Source of the DNA: Flavobacteriales bacterium
Lineage (GTDB): Bacteria; Bacteroidota; Bacteroidia; Flavobacteriales_E; Vicingaceae
DNA length: 56,335 nt
Direction: 5' to 3'
Assembly (NCBI GenBank): GCA_013359255.1
Contig: JABWCF010000017.1
Coordinates: 1-56,335, forward strand
Shown: positions 19,330 through 28,357 of the stretch, one piece after another
Layout: every line of letters starts with the position of its first letter
Numbering within the stretch: the stretch's first letter is position 1
Position numbers and translations under genes: made by a program
Notes under the pieces: generated by a model
What the model was told of the DNA's origin: nothing
What the model saw: the letters and a program-made list of their open reading frames with translations, nothing else
Database searches by the model: none

Positions 19330-20403
19330 TTACACTATTTTCATTACCCAATTAAAAATATCCGGTTCTGTTCCGCGTTTAACACAGTCTAGATATTGGC
19401 CTAATTTGTTAGAGAGTTCTCTGTTTTCTATAGGAGGTAGTTCGTAATCGATTCCGTTAAAATGTATTTTTTTAATTTGAGCAATAGTGGCTGCTGTTCC
19501 CGAACCAAAAGCATCTTTCAGAGTGCCGTTTTGTATGGCCTCTATTACTTCCTGAACACTCACTCTTTTCTCTTCAATGGGGATATTCCAATGCTTAGCA
19601 ATGTGAATAATACTATCGCGTGTTACACCGGGAAGAGTGGTTTTTCTTTCTAAAGAAGGAGTAATGAGTTTATTGTTGATATGAAAAAAAACATTCATGG
19701 TTCCGGATTCTTCAATGTATTTATGCTCAATGGCATCTGTCCAAACCAATTGGTGATACCCTTTTAATTGACCAAGTTTAGCTGGATAAAGAGCTGCTCC
19801 ATAGTTTCCTGCAGCTTTAGCAAAACCAACGCCCCCATCGGCTGCTCTAGAATATTCGGTTTCTATTTTCACATTTACGGGTTCTCCGTAGTAGGAACCA
19901 ACAGGAGAGGTAATAATCATAAACGTGTATTCTTCGGCAGGCCGCACTCCTAAAACAGGTTCTGAAGCAAATATAAAAGGACGAATATACAGCGAGGCTC
20001 CTTCTTGCGTAGGCACCCAGTTTTTATCTAATTGTAAAAGTCGGGTAAGAGCTTCCATAAAAAGATCTTCGGGTATTTCCGGAATACACATTCTTTTGGC
20101 CGAAATATTGATACGTTTGGCATTTTCGTACGGACGGAAAACCAACACTTCGCCTTGTTTGTTTTTATAAGCTTTCATTCCTTCAAAAATAGCCTGCCCA
20201 TAGTGTAAAGCCGCACAGGCAGGACTTACCGAAATATTTCCATAAGGTACAATTTGTAGTTCATCCCATTGTCCGTTGGCATAATGGGCTACAAACATGT
20301 GGTCTGAAAAATGTTTCCCGAACTTGATGTTATTAAAATCTACTGAATCTATCTTAGATGTAGTGGTTTTTTCTATGCTAATTTTTGCGGTTTCTCCAAT
20401 CAT
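19330..20403 (-). CDS. ilvE: Branched-chain amino acid aminotransferase
   Basis: A 357-residue class IV aminotransferase of the larger BCAT branch, making leucine, isoleucine and valine from their 2-oxo acids with PLP. Marks: ALHYGQAIFEGMKAYK (about 65-80), YIRPFIFASEPVLGV (about 139-153), the PLP lysine K196 in GFAKAAGNYG, EESGTMNVFFHINN and SGTAATIAQI. The start is an unambiguous ATG. The 116-base gap upstream separates it from purC; I see no clear leader peptide or attenuator in it. Confidence 0.93.
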   Translation of the reverse strand: MIGETAKISIEKTTTSKIDSVDFNNIKFGKHFSDHMFVAHYANGQWDELQIVPYGNISVSPACAALHYGQAIFEGMKAYKNKQGEVLVFRPYENAKRINISAKRMCIPEIPEDLFMEALTRLLQLDKNWVPTQEGASLYIRPFIFASEPVLGVRPAEEYTFMIITSPVGSYYGEPVNVKIETEYSRAADGGVGFAKAAGNYGAALYPAKLGQLKGYHQLVWTDAIEHKYIEESGTMNVFFHINNKLITPSLERKTTLPGVTRDSIIHIAKHWNIPIEEKRVSVQEVIEAIQNGTLKDAFGSGTAATIAQIKKIHFNGIDYELPPIENRELSNKLGQYLDCVKRGTEPDIFNWVMKIV

Positions 20404-20519
20404 TGTCGATTAATTTCCTTTAAAATTAGGAATAATGAAACTTATATGCAAAAAAATATAGATGTAATCTTATTTTTTGCAGATTAACAGAGTTTTATGT
20501 GGTGTTGAGTTAAAAATAA

Positions 20520-21467
20520 TTACAACATTGATAAGGCTTTTAAGATATTATTTTCTATTCTGTTGTAAATAGTAGAAATGTCTGCTCGCTGAAAATTTTC
20601 ACCTATAATTTTTTCGTACAATTCTATATACCTTTCCGAGATATCAGAAATAATTTCATCGGTCATTTCGGGGATTTGTTGTCCCTCTTTTCCTTGAAAG
20701 TTATTTGCAATAAGCCATTCGCGAACAAATTCTTTAGAGAGTTGCTTCTGTTTTTCTCCGTTCTTCTGGCGTTCTTCGTAACCTTCTTTATAAAAATAAC
20801 GACTTGAATCGGGGGTGTGAATTTCATCGATTAAAAAGATTTTACCATCATTGGTTTTCCCAAATTCGTACTTTGTATCAACTAAAATTAATCCGCGTTC
20901 AGCAGCCATTTCGGTGCCTTTTTTAAAAAGGGCATAGGTGTATTTTTCTAATTGCTCATAATCCTGAGGAGTAACAATACCTAGTTCCAAAATTTTTTCT
21001 TTAGAAATATCTTCATCGTGCCCTACCGATTCTTTAGTGGTAGGAGTAATGATTGGGGTAGGGAAGGGGTCATTTTCTTTTAACCCATCAGGAAGAGTTA
21101 CACCGCAAAGGGTGCGTTTCCCTTGTGCGTATTCTCTGTATGCATGGCCGGCAAGGTAACCTCTGATAACCATTTCTACTTTAAAGGGTGTACACATTCG
21201 ACCAATGGTAACATTGGGGTCTGGAACTGCAATAACCCAATTGGGAACGATGTGTGAAGTAGCCTGTAAAAACTTGGCTGCAATTTGATTAAGCACCTGT
21301 CCTTTATAAGGTATAGGTTTAGGCAATACTACATCAAACGCTGAAATCCGATCGCTAACTACCATCACTAAATACGTGTTATTAATGGTGTAAACATCTC
21401 GTACTTTGCCTCTGTAAAAAGCGGTTTGTTGGGGTAGTTGAAAGTGAGTTTGTGAAATGGCGTTCAT
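20520..21467 (-). CDS. purC: SAICAR synthase
   Basis: A 315-residue phosphoribosylaminoimidazole-succinocarboxamide synthase, the purine-pathway ligase joining aspartate to CAIR with ATP. Marks: [12 protein letters not shown] (about 18-29), [54 protein letters not shown] (parts, about 195-221) and [10 protein letters not shown]. The length and [10 protein letters not shown] type match the long form. It follows phoH by 12 bases. Confidence 0.95.
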   Translation of the reverse strand: MNAISQTHFQLPQQTAFYRGKVRDVYTINNTYLVMVVSDRISAFDVVLPKPIPYKGQVLNQIAAKFLQATSHIVPNWVIAVPDPNVTIGRMCTPFKVEMVIRGYLAGHAYREYAQGKRTLCGVTLPDGLKENDPFPTPIITPTTKESVGHDEDISKEKILELGIVTPQDYEQLEKYTYALFKKGTEMAAERGLILVDTKYEFGKTNDGKIFLIDEIHTPDSSRYFYKEGYEERQKNGEKQKQLSKEFVREWLIANNFQGKEGQQIPEMTDEIISDISERYIELYEKIIGENFQRADISTIYNRIENNILKALSML

Positions 21468-21479
21468 AAAATGAAGATT

Positions 21480-22430
21480 TTACTTTTTATTGTTTTTTTG
21501 GTATGCAAGAATAATATCTTTTACTAATTGGTGACGGATTACGTCTTTTTCATCAAAATAAATAAAATCGATTCCGGTAATATTTTTTAAAATTTTGATT
21601 GAGTGAATTAGTCCCGATGGAGAGTTTTTAGGCAAATCTACCTGTGTTATATCGCCCGTAATAAGAAATTTTGCCGATTGCCCCATCCGGGTTAAAAACA
21701 TTTTAAATTGTGATTCGGTTGCATTTTGTGCTTCATCTAAAATAACAAATGCATGGTCTAAGGTTCTGCCACGCATAAAAGCCAGCGGAGCAATTTGAAT
21801 AAATCCATTGGCAATTAAATCGTTTAGTTTATCGGCCGGAATCATATCGCGGAGGGCATCGTAAAGAGGCTGAAGGTAGGGGTCTAATTTTTCTTTAACA
21901 TCGCCAGGAAGAAAGCCTAAGTTCTCTCCCGCTTCTACAGCCGGCCGGGTAAGAATAATTCGCTTTACTTGTTTTTCTTTGAAAGCTTTTACAGCCATTG
22001 CTACCGCAGTATATGTTTTTCCGGTTCCGGCAGGACCAATAGCAAAAACCATATCATTGTTTCCAATACTCTGAACTAGTTTGCGTTGGTTTGCAGTGCG
22101 TGCTTTTACAATAATTCCCGAATTGCCGTATAATATTACTTCGTTATGGTAACTAAGGTTTTCAATGCTAGTTTGGTTCGATTCTTCAAGAACCTGCGAA
22201 ATATTATTTTCGTTTAGTTGTTTATACTTTAGCAGATGTTGTATTAGTAATTGGAGTTTTTGTTCAAAAGCAGATATGGATTTGCTGTTACCAGTTACTT
22301 TTAGTTCATCGCCACGTGCAACCATTTTAAGCGAAGGGAAATGTTTTTTAATTTGTTCTAGTTTTTTATCATTTATTCCATACAAATCAATTGGATCAAC
22401 TTCGTTTATTACAAATACTCTTTCGCTCAA
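21480..22430 (-). CDS. phoH: PhoH-family ATPase
   Basis: A 316-residue PhoH-like protein with an N-terminal KH-like RNA-binding segment and a C-terminal P-loop ATPase. The Walker A motif is GPAGTGKT at 132-139, Walker B is FVILDEAQNA, and LTRPAVEAGENLGFLPGD and TGDITQVDLP are family signatures. Function is uncertain; PhoH proteins act in RNA metabolism. The start is a TTG: an upstream in-frame stop excludes an earlier ATG and the next ATG would remove the conserved N-terminus (VINEVDPIDLYGIN). It is co-directional with purC. Confidence 0.9.
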   Translation of the reverse strand: MSERVFVINEVDPIDLYGINDKKLEQIKKHFPSLKMVARGDELKVTGNSKSISAFEQKLQLLIQHLLKYKQLNENNISQVLEESNQTSIENLSYHNEVILYGNSGIIVKARTANQRKLVQSIGNNDMVFAIGPAGTGKTYTAVAMAVKAFKEKQVKRIILTRPAVEAGENLGFLPGDVKEKLDPYLQPLYDALRDMIPADKLNDLIANGFIQIAPLAFMRGRTLDHAFVILDEAQNATESQFKMFLTRMGQSAKFLITGDITQVDLPKNSPSGLIHSIKILKNITGIDFIYFDEKDVIRHQLVKDIILAYQKNNKK

Positions 22431-22472
22431 TTTTTGTCTTTTTTATTATCGTTAGAGCCACGAAATTATTGC

Positions 22473-22480
22473 TATTTTTG
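22473..22480 (+). promoter_or_regulatory. Predicted -7 element for the SAM hydrolase gene
   Basis: TATTTTTG, a perfect match to TAnnTTTG, 40 bases upstream of the ATG at 22520. The -33 region is poorly matched. A 5' leader of about 33 bases would follow. Confidence 0.35.
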
Positions 22481-22519
22481 CGTGAATTAACTGTATGTTA
22501 ATAATTATTAATTAATAAG

Positions 22520-23287
22520 ATGTCTGTTATTACCCTAACTTCCGATTTAGGTACAAAAGATTATTATGTAGGAGTTCTAAAAGGAGCTATACTAAAGCAT
22601 TGCGGGCATGCAACTATTATAGATATCACACACGAAGTGCCTCCGTTTGATGTGATAAAAACCGCTATTATTGTTCAAAATTTTTACACTTTTTACTCCG
22701 AAGGCACTATTCATATAATAGCGGTTGGTTCGGGCAATAAAAACGAAAGTCGTTTACTTGCGGCACAGTATAATGGACACTATTTTTTGGTTCCTGATAA
22801 TGGCTTGTTATCCTTATTTTTAAACGAGCCACCACAACAAGTGGTAGAGCTTCATGCTTCTTTTTCTGAAACTAGAAAAATTAAAATTTCATTAGGCACA
22901 GCAGCGGGATTGTTGGCTTCGGGAAAGAAGTTGAACGATATTGGCATGGAGGTACAAAACATTGTAGAAAAATCATATTTTAAGGCTGTTAATCAAGATG
23001 ATTTTATAAGCGGAAATGTGTTTTATATAGATTATTTTGGAAATGTAATTACAAATATTACCAAGGAATTATTTGATTTACATGGTAAAGGCCGCAACTT
23101 TATAATAAACCTCAGACAAGATAGAATAGAATCTATAATGAATGTGAATTATTACGAAATGCCGGAAGGTGAGAAGTTAGCAATGTTTACCAATAAAGGA
23201 TTTTTGAAAATAGCGATTAATAAAGGGAACGCTTCTCGTTTATTAGGATTACCACTAGGGACAGCTGTAAGAATTGATTTTATATGA
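22520..23287 (+). CDS. S-adenosylmethionine hydroxide adenosyltransferase (DUF62)
   Basis: A 255-residue enzyme of the DUF62 / fluorinase-related family. The usual activity is hydrolysis of S-adenosylmethionine to adenosine and methionine with a water-derived hydroxide. Marks are VITLTSDLGTKDYYVGVLKG (residues 3-22) with the Asp that binds the ribose, DITHEVPPFD (about 36-45), FLVPDNGLLS and DYFGNVITNI (about 171-180). It is coupled by ATGA to the following small ABM gene. Confidence 0.88.
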   Translation: MSVITLTSDLGTKDYYVGVLKGAILKHCGHATIIDITHEVPPFDVIKTAIIVQNFYTFYSEGTIHIIAVGSGNKNESRLLAAQYNGHYFLVPDNGLLSLFLNEPPQQVVELHASFSETRKIKISLGTAAGLLASGKKLNDIGMEVQNIVEKSYFKAVNQDDFISGNVFYIDYFGNVITNITKELFDLHGKGRNFIINLRQDRIESIMNVNYYEMPEGEKLAMFTNKGFLKIAINKGNASRLLGLPLGTAVRIDFI

Positions 23288-23577
23288 TAACACGTTTAGT
23301 AAAGATGACTTTTTTGCCCGAAAAAGTTGAAACTTTTTTGCAGATTTTTAACAATAGCAAAGATAAAATAAGAGCGTTTGAAGGGGTAAGGCATTTAGAA
23401 CTTTTACGAGATAAAAGTAATTCAAATATTCTTTTCACGTACAGTATATGGGAGAATGAAAGTTGTTTGGAAAACTATAGAAATTCCGATTTGTTTAAAA
23501 CCACTTGGGCAAAAACAAAGGTACTATTTATCGCTCCTCCCGAAGCATGGACATTAAATTTAGAAGACGAAGTTTAA
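23284..23577 (+). CDS. Small ABM-domain protein
   Basis: A 97-residue single-domain protein with the antibiotic-biosynthesis-monooxygenase (ABM) ferredoxin-like fold pattern: MITRLVKMTFLPEKVETFL at the start and VRHLELLRD...FTYSIWENESCLENYRNSD in the centre (about 38-72). ABM proteins are usually dimers acting on quinone- or haem-like substrates, or simply of unknown function. Start ATG overlaps the SAM hydrolase stop by ATGA, suggesting coordinate production. The specific substrate is not evident. Confidence 0.7.
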   Translation: MITRLVKMTFLPEKVETFLQIFNNSKDKIRAFEGVRHLELLRDKSNSNILFTYSIWENESCLENYRNSDLFKTTWAKTKVLFIAPPEAWTLNLEDEV

Positions 23578-23644
23578 TGTTATTTGCAATCATGTAATTA
23601 CAAAAATTTTAGAACTTCGAGGGCTGTTGATTTCTTTAGTGTAT

Positions 23645-26080
23645 TTATATTAACTCTATGGCGTTTTTTACCTTTTCTTTAGTAAGAGCCTTTGTTATAA
23701 CTTCGTGCATATTTTTTACGTACTGAAATTTTAGCCCTTTTAAATATGCAGGTTTAATTTCAAGTATATCTTTTTTATTTTCTTCAGATAAAATAATTTC
23801 GGTAATACCGGCTCTACGGGCTGCCAGTATTTTTTCTTTAATACCGCCTACGGCAAGTACTCTGCCACGTAAGGTTATTTCTCCTGTCATTGCCAGTTTG
23901 GGTTTTACTTTACGTTGGGTAAATGCCGAAACTAAAGCGGTAAGCATGGTAATACCCGCCGAAGGACCGTCTTTTGGAGTAGCTCCTTCCGGAACGTGTA
24001 CATGAACATCCCAGGTATCGAAGAGGGTTGGTTTAATATTCATTTTTTTTGCATTTGCTTTTATGTATTGCAAAGCAATCATAGCCGATTCTTTCATTAC
24101 TTCACCAAGGTTTCCGGTAAGTGTAAGTTTTCCTTTCCCTTTGCTAAGACTCACTTCAATAAAAAGAATATCGCCACCCACACTGGTCCAAGCAAGGCCG
24201 GTAACTACGCCTGCCACATCGTTTCCTTGATATTTATCTAGGGAGTGTCCGGGACCAAGTATTTTGTCTACAGCACCTATAGTAATTTCCGACTTTCTAT
24301 TTTCTTTCATGGCTATATTTTTTGCCACATGCCGTACAATTTTGGCTATTTTTTTTTCTAGCAAGCGAACTCCAGATTCCCGAGTGTGTTCGGTGGCAAT
24401 TTTTTCAAGTACAACATCACTCATTTTAATATCACTTTGTTTTATACCATGTTCTTTTACCAGTTTAGGAATAAGGTGATGTTTTGCAATTTGTAATTTT
24501 TCTTCAATGGTGTAGCCATTTATCTCAATGATTTCCATTCGGTCTCGAAGGGCAGGGTGTATTGAAGAAAGGCTGTTGGCGGTGGCTAAAAAAAGCACTT
24601 TAGATAAATCGTAATCGAGTTCTAAAAAGTTATCGTAAAAAGTATTGTTTTGTTCAGGGTCTAATACTTCGAGTAGAGCAGAAGAGGGATCGCCATGAAA
24701 ATCGTTTCCTACTTTATCTATTTCATCTAAAACAAAAACAGGATTGGAGGTGCCTGCTTTTTTTATGTTTTGTAATATTCTTCCGGGCATTGCTCCGATG
24801 TACGTTTTACGATGCCCGCGTATTTCGGCTTCATCTTTCAACCCGCCCAACGACATGCGAATGTATTTTCTGCCTAGAGCTTCTGCCACACTTTTGCCAA
24901 GCGAGGTTTTTCCTACACCTGGAGGTCCGTATAGGCATAAAATAGGGGCTTTCATATCGCCTTTTAGTTTAAGTACGGCAAGGTGTTCTATTATTCTTTC
25001 TTTTACTTTTTCTAAGCCGTAGTGGTCTCGGTTTAATATTTTTTGGGCTTTTTTTAGGTCGAAAATATCTTTCGAATAACTTTCCCAAGGCAAATCTAGC
25101 AAGGTTTCAATATAATTCACTTGTATCGAGTATTCGGCTGCCATTGGGTTCATGCGTTGCAGCTTTTCAATTTCTTTATCGAAGCGTTTTTTAGCCTCTG
25201 CCGGCCATTTCTTTTTTTCCGCTTTTTCTTTAAATTCTTTTATTTCTATTTCTTGCGGGCTTCCTCCTAATTCTTCCTGAATCATTCGCATTTGCTGATG
25301 CAGAAAATATTCACGCTGTTGTTTGTCTATATCGGTTCTAACTCTCGATTGAATGTCGCTTTTTAATTGTAGCATTTGAAGCTCTTTGCTCATGTGTGAT
25401 ATAAGCATATTGGCTTTTTGAAGAATGTCGCTTACTTCAAGCAATTGTTGCTTAAAAGAAACTTCTGCATTCATGTTAGAGGCAATGAAGTTTATTAAAA
25501 ACACAGGGCTTTCGATGTTTTTAATGGCAATATTTGCTTCAGAGGGTATGTGCGGAGAGAGTTGAATAATTTGCAGAGCCATATCTTTGATAGAAGATAC
25601 AATGGCTTCGAATTCTTTTGTAGTGGGTAGGGCAGGCTGAGTAATGGGTATAATTTCAGCTTTTAGATAGGGGTCTTTTTGTATAATTTTTACTAGCTGG
25701 AATCTTCTTTTTCCCTGAATGATTACGGTGGTATTTCCATCGGGCATGCGAAATATTCTGAGAATATGTGCCACGGTGCCTATTTTATTAAGTTCTTCAA
25801 AGGAGGGGTCTTCAATTTTATCGTCTTTCTGAGATACCACGCCAATGGTTTTATTGCCGGTATGGGCATCTCTTAATAGTTTTATAGACTTGTCTCTTCC
25901 TACAGTAATAGGAATAACTACACCAGGAAAAAGTACAGTATTTCTAAGGGGTAAAATTGGCAGTTCGGCAGGCATTTGTTCCGCGTTCATTTGTTCTTCC
26001 TCTTCGTTTGTCATTAAAGGAATAAACTCTGTATCTTCTTCTAATGCACTGCTTAAATATATGGTAGGTTTATTTTTCAT
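23645..26080 (-). CDS. lon: ATP-dependent protease La (Lon)
   Basis: An 811-residue LonA protease. It has an N-terminal substrate-binding domain (about 37-240), a AAA+ module with Walker A GPPGVGKT (about 385-392) and Walker B VFVLDEIDKVG, and a C-terminal Ser-Lys protease domain. The catalytic Ser is S707 in KDGPSAGI and the Lys is K750 in GGIKEK, with the expected spacing of 43 residues. It degrades misfolded and regulatory proteins. The start ATG is at 26080; the 87-base gap to the GlmU-like gene holds no clear promoter. Confidence 0.97.
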   Translation of the reverse strand: MKNKPTIYLSSALEEDTEFIPLMTNEEEEQMNAEQMPAELPILPLRNTVLFPGVVIPITVGRDKSIKLLRDAHTGNKTIGVVSQKDDKIEDPSFEELNKIGTVAHILRIFRMPDGNTTVIIQGKRRFQLVKIIQKDPYLKAEIIPITQPALPTTKEFEAIVSSIKDMALQIIQLSPHIPSEANIAIKNIESPVFLINFIASNMNAEVSFKQQLLEVSDILQKANMLISHMSKELQMLQLKSDIQSRVRTDIDKQQREYFLHQQMRMIQEELGGSPQEIEIKEFKEKAEKKKWPAEAKKRFDKEIEKLQRMNPMAAEYSIQVNYIETLLDLPWESYSKDIFDLKKAQKILNRDHYGLEKVKERIIEHLAVLKLKGDMKAPILCLYGPPGVGKTSLGKSVAEALGRKYIRMSLGGLKDEAEIRGHRKTYIGAMPGRILQNIKKAGTSNPVFVLDEIDKVGNDFHGDPSSALLEVLDPEQNNTFYDNFLELDYDLSKVLFLATANSLSSIHPALRDRMEIIEINGYTIEEKLQIAKHHLIPKLVKEHGIKQSDIKMSDVVLEKIATEHTRESGVRLLEKKIAKIVRHVAKNIAMKENRKSEITIGAVDKILGPGHSLDKYQGNDVAGVVTGLAWTSVGGDILFIEVSLSKGKGKLTLTGNLGEVMKESAMIALQYIKANAKKMNIKPTLFDTWDVHVHVPEGATPKDGPSAGITMLTALVSAFTQRKVKPKLAMTGEITLRGRVLAVGGIKEKILAARRAGITEIILSEENKKDILEIKPAYLKGLKFQYVKNMHEVITKALTKEKVKNAIELI

Positions 26081-26167
26081 AATGTTTTAATCACTTAATC
26101 AGATTATTTTCTACGGCAGTTAGTCAATAGGTATGCCAAGAGGAATTAGCAGTAAAAATGACATATT

Positions 26168-27364
26168 TTATGCTTTCCTGATTTTTTTCGTGTCATTAAA
26201 AATTTGTGTAAATATTTTCTTTTCCTCATCGGTTAAAGATAATCCTCTTCTTTCCATCATTTTATTGGCAGCCTCTATGGCTTTTTGTAGTTCAAATTCT
26301 TCATTTAGGTTTGCTCCACCCCAAAAAAAAGAAGGGATATGTTTAGGGGGGAAGTCTCCTCCAAAAACATTGGAACTCACGCCTACTACAGTGCCTGTAT
26401 TAAACATCGTATTTATGCCTGTTTTAGAATAATCGCCCATGGTTAATCCACAAAACTGATGAGGTGTTTTTATTGTTTTTTCATCTGCATAACTCCAAAC
26501 ACTTACTGGACTGTAATTGTTTTTAAGGTTCGAAGTATTGGTATCGGCTCCAAGGTTACACCATTCTCCAATTACGGTATTTCCTACAAAACCATCGTGT
26601 GCTTTGTTGGAGTATGCAAAGAATATGGAATTGGTTATTTCTCCTCCTACTTTGCAATGAGGACCAATGGTGGTAGGGCCATATATTTTGCTTCCCATTT
26701 TTAATACCGCATCATTGCAAAGAGCTAAAGGGCCTCTGATTAAAGAACCTTCCATAATTTCGGCATTTTTTCCGATGTAAACAGGCCCGGTTTTAGTGTT
26801 TATGGTTGCATATTCTACCTTAGCTCCTTCTTCTACAAAGAGGGCATTTCCAAGGATGTGATTACTTGCCGAAAGTCTTTTTGATTTTTGATTTTTTTTA
26901 ATGATTTCAAAATCGAGTTCTATAGCCTTTCCGTTTAAGTGAAAGATATCCCAGGTGTGCTTTATCAGAATGGGAGTAGATAGGGTATTTCGATTAGATA
27001 AATCGGCTTTTTCTACAGAGATTTTTTGGTTTACTAACGCTGATAGTTTTTCTGAAGAGATATGGCAAGCTAAGAAATCTTCTTCACTAAAAAGGATTGT
27101 ATTTTCGGATAATTTTGAGATTTCGTTTACCAGTTCTATCGTGGGTAATAAACTTGCGTTTATTAAAATATTTTTTGCTTCAATTTTTATAGGGTATTTT
27201 CCGGAAAGATAAGCTTGGGTGAGTGTTGATGAAGTGGTATTGAAAACCGTTTCCCATTTTTCGCGTATGGTTTTTATGCCTATGCGGATATCGGCAACAG
27301 GTTTTGTATATACTAAAGGAAGTAGTTGGTTCCTATAAATGGGGTCTGTTAATATTAGGTTCAA
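26168..27364 (-). CDS. GlmU-like protein (nucleotidyltransferase/left-handed beta-helix)
   Basis: A 398-residue protein of the Bacteroidota alternative GlmU family (similar to TIGR03991). The N-terminal half is related to sugar-1-phosphate nucleotidyltransferases. The C-terminal half (about 180-350) is a left-handed parallel beta-helix with hexapeptide repeats (VYIGKNAEIMEGSLIRG, IGPHCKVGGEI). The family is annotated as UDP-GlcNAc pyrophosphorylase/acetyltransferase, but no standard GxGTRM loop is visible near the N-terminus (it reads MNLILTDPIYRNQLLPLVYT). The start is TTG at 27364; an in-frame stop lies five codons upstream. Function in peptidoglycan precursor supply is inferred from the family. 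Confidence 0.8.
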   Translation of the reverse strand: MNLILTDPIYRNQLLPLVYTKPVADIRIGIKTIREKWETVFNTTSSTLTQAYLSGKYPIKIEAKNILINASLLPTIELVNEISKLSENTILFSEEDFLACHISSEKLSALVNQKISVEKADLSNRNTLSTPILIKHTWDIFHLNGKAIELDFEIIKKNQKSKRLSASNHILGNALFVEEGAKVEYATINTKTGPVYIGKNAEIMEGSLIRGPLALCNDAVLKMGSKIYGPTTIGPHCKVGGEITNSIFFAYSNKAHDGFVGNTVIGEWCNLGADTNTSNLKNNYSPVSVWSYADEKTIKTPHQFCGLTMGDYSKTGINTMFNTGTVVGVSSNVFGGDFPPKHIPSFFWGGANLNEEFELQKAIEAANKMMERRGLSLTDEEKKIFTQIFNDTKKIRKA

Positions 27365-27532
27365 TGCATCTGGAGTTTAGATTCCAAAAATAAGAAGAAT
27401 AGAACGATTATTTATAATTGAAAATTATTGAATAGGCGAAATACGTAAACACTTGCATTTATTGTTGAACGCAATTTTAAATAGGGGTATTATAGGTAAT
27501 TTAAATTAAGGTATATTTGCTTTTTATCATTT
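27365..27532. other. Divergent intergenic region between GlmU-like and PASTA genes
   Basis: 168 bases between two divergent starts, AT-rich. It contains one perfect -7 element reading toward the PASTA gene (see separate entry). I see no other structure or gene. Confidence 0.5.
27512..27519 (+). promoter_or_regulatory. Predicted -7 element for the PASTA/T9SS operon
   Basis: TATATTTG, a perfect match to TAnnTTTG, 13 bases upstream of the ATG at 27533. The leader would be about 8 bases. The -33 region has only TTAT-like sequence. Confidence 0.4.
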
Positions 27533-28357
27533 ATGTCGTATTTTAAAAAAATACTTAAAAATCCCTTTTTACGGAGTATGCTGCTGATGTTCATGATATC
27601 GGTGTTCGTTATTTGGGCTATTTTCTTTTTTATAAATATTTATACTCAACATGGCGAAACGGTAACGGTGCCCGAGTTGTACGGAATTAAAACATCAGAG
27701 ATAGAAACGTATTTGACAGAAAGAAACATGTCGGTTAAAATCATTGATTCTATATACGATAATAAGCGGGAACGAGGCGTAGTGTTAGAGCAAGATCCTT
27801 TGCCCGATGCTCAAGTAAAAAAAGGCAGAACGATTTATGTTACGGTAAATGCCTTTAATCCAAGCAGTATTCCAATGCCAACGCTGGTGGATTTATCTCA
27901 GCGACAAGCCTTGGCTGTACTGGAAAGTTATGGATTAAGATTGGGCAGTATGAGTTATATTCCTGATGCATGCAGAAATTGTGTACTAAAACAGTTGCAT
28001 AAAGGAAAGGATATGCAGCCCGGAAGCCCAATAGAAAAAGGGAGTAGGATAGATTTAGTATTAGGCAAAGGAGAGTCTGAAGAAAAAGTGATTGTGCCGA
28101 ATTTACTGGGGCTAACCTTATCGCAAGCAATAAATATGCTGCAAGCAGCGTTTCTAAATATTGGTTCAGAAATGTACGATCAAACTATTCAAACTCCGGC
28201 AGATTCTGTGCGGGCAAGGGTTTATAAACAAAGTCCTATGTACATGCCCGATTATCCTGTTAGTTTAGGTTCGGCAGTAGATTTATGGCTAACTTTAGAT
28301 ACCAATCTAGTAAAACAAAATGCTTTAGATACCAACGAAGATGATTTCAATGATTAA
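27533..28357 (+). CDS. Membrane-anchored PASTA-domain protein
   Basis: A 274-residue protein with a cytoplasmic N-terminus, one transmembrane helix (about 12-35) and three PASTA repeats outside the membrane (about 42-105, 108-175, 182-255). Repeat marks are VTVPELYGIKTSEIETYL, PMPTLVDLSQRQALAVLESYG and VIVPNLLGLTLSQAINML. PASTA domains bind muropeptides or peptidoglycan-related ligands. Unlike Gram-positive PASTA proteins there is no kinase or transpeptidase domain. The gene overlaps the T9SS cargo gene by 8 bases (from its ATG at 28350). Confidence 0.85.
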   Translation: MSYFKKILKNPFLRSMLLMFMISVFVIWAIFFFINIYTQHGETVTVPELYGIKTSEIETYLTERNMSVKIIDSIYDNKRERGVVLEQDPLPDAQVKKGRTIYVTVNAFNPSSIPMPTLVDLSQRQALAVLESYGLRLGSMSYIPDACRNCVLKQLHKGKDMQPGSPIEKGSRIDLVLGKGESEEKVIVPNLLGLTLSQAINMLQAAFLNIGSEMYDQTIQTPADSVRARVYKQSPMYMPDYPVSLGSAVDLWLTLDTNLVKQNALDTNEDDFND

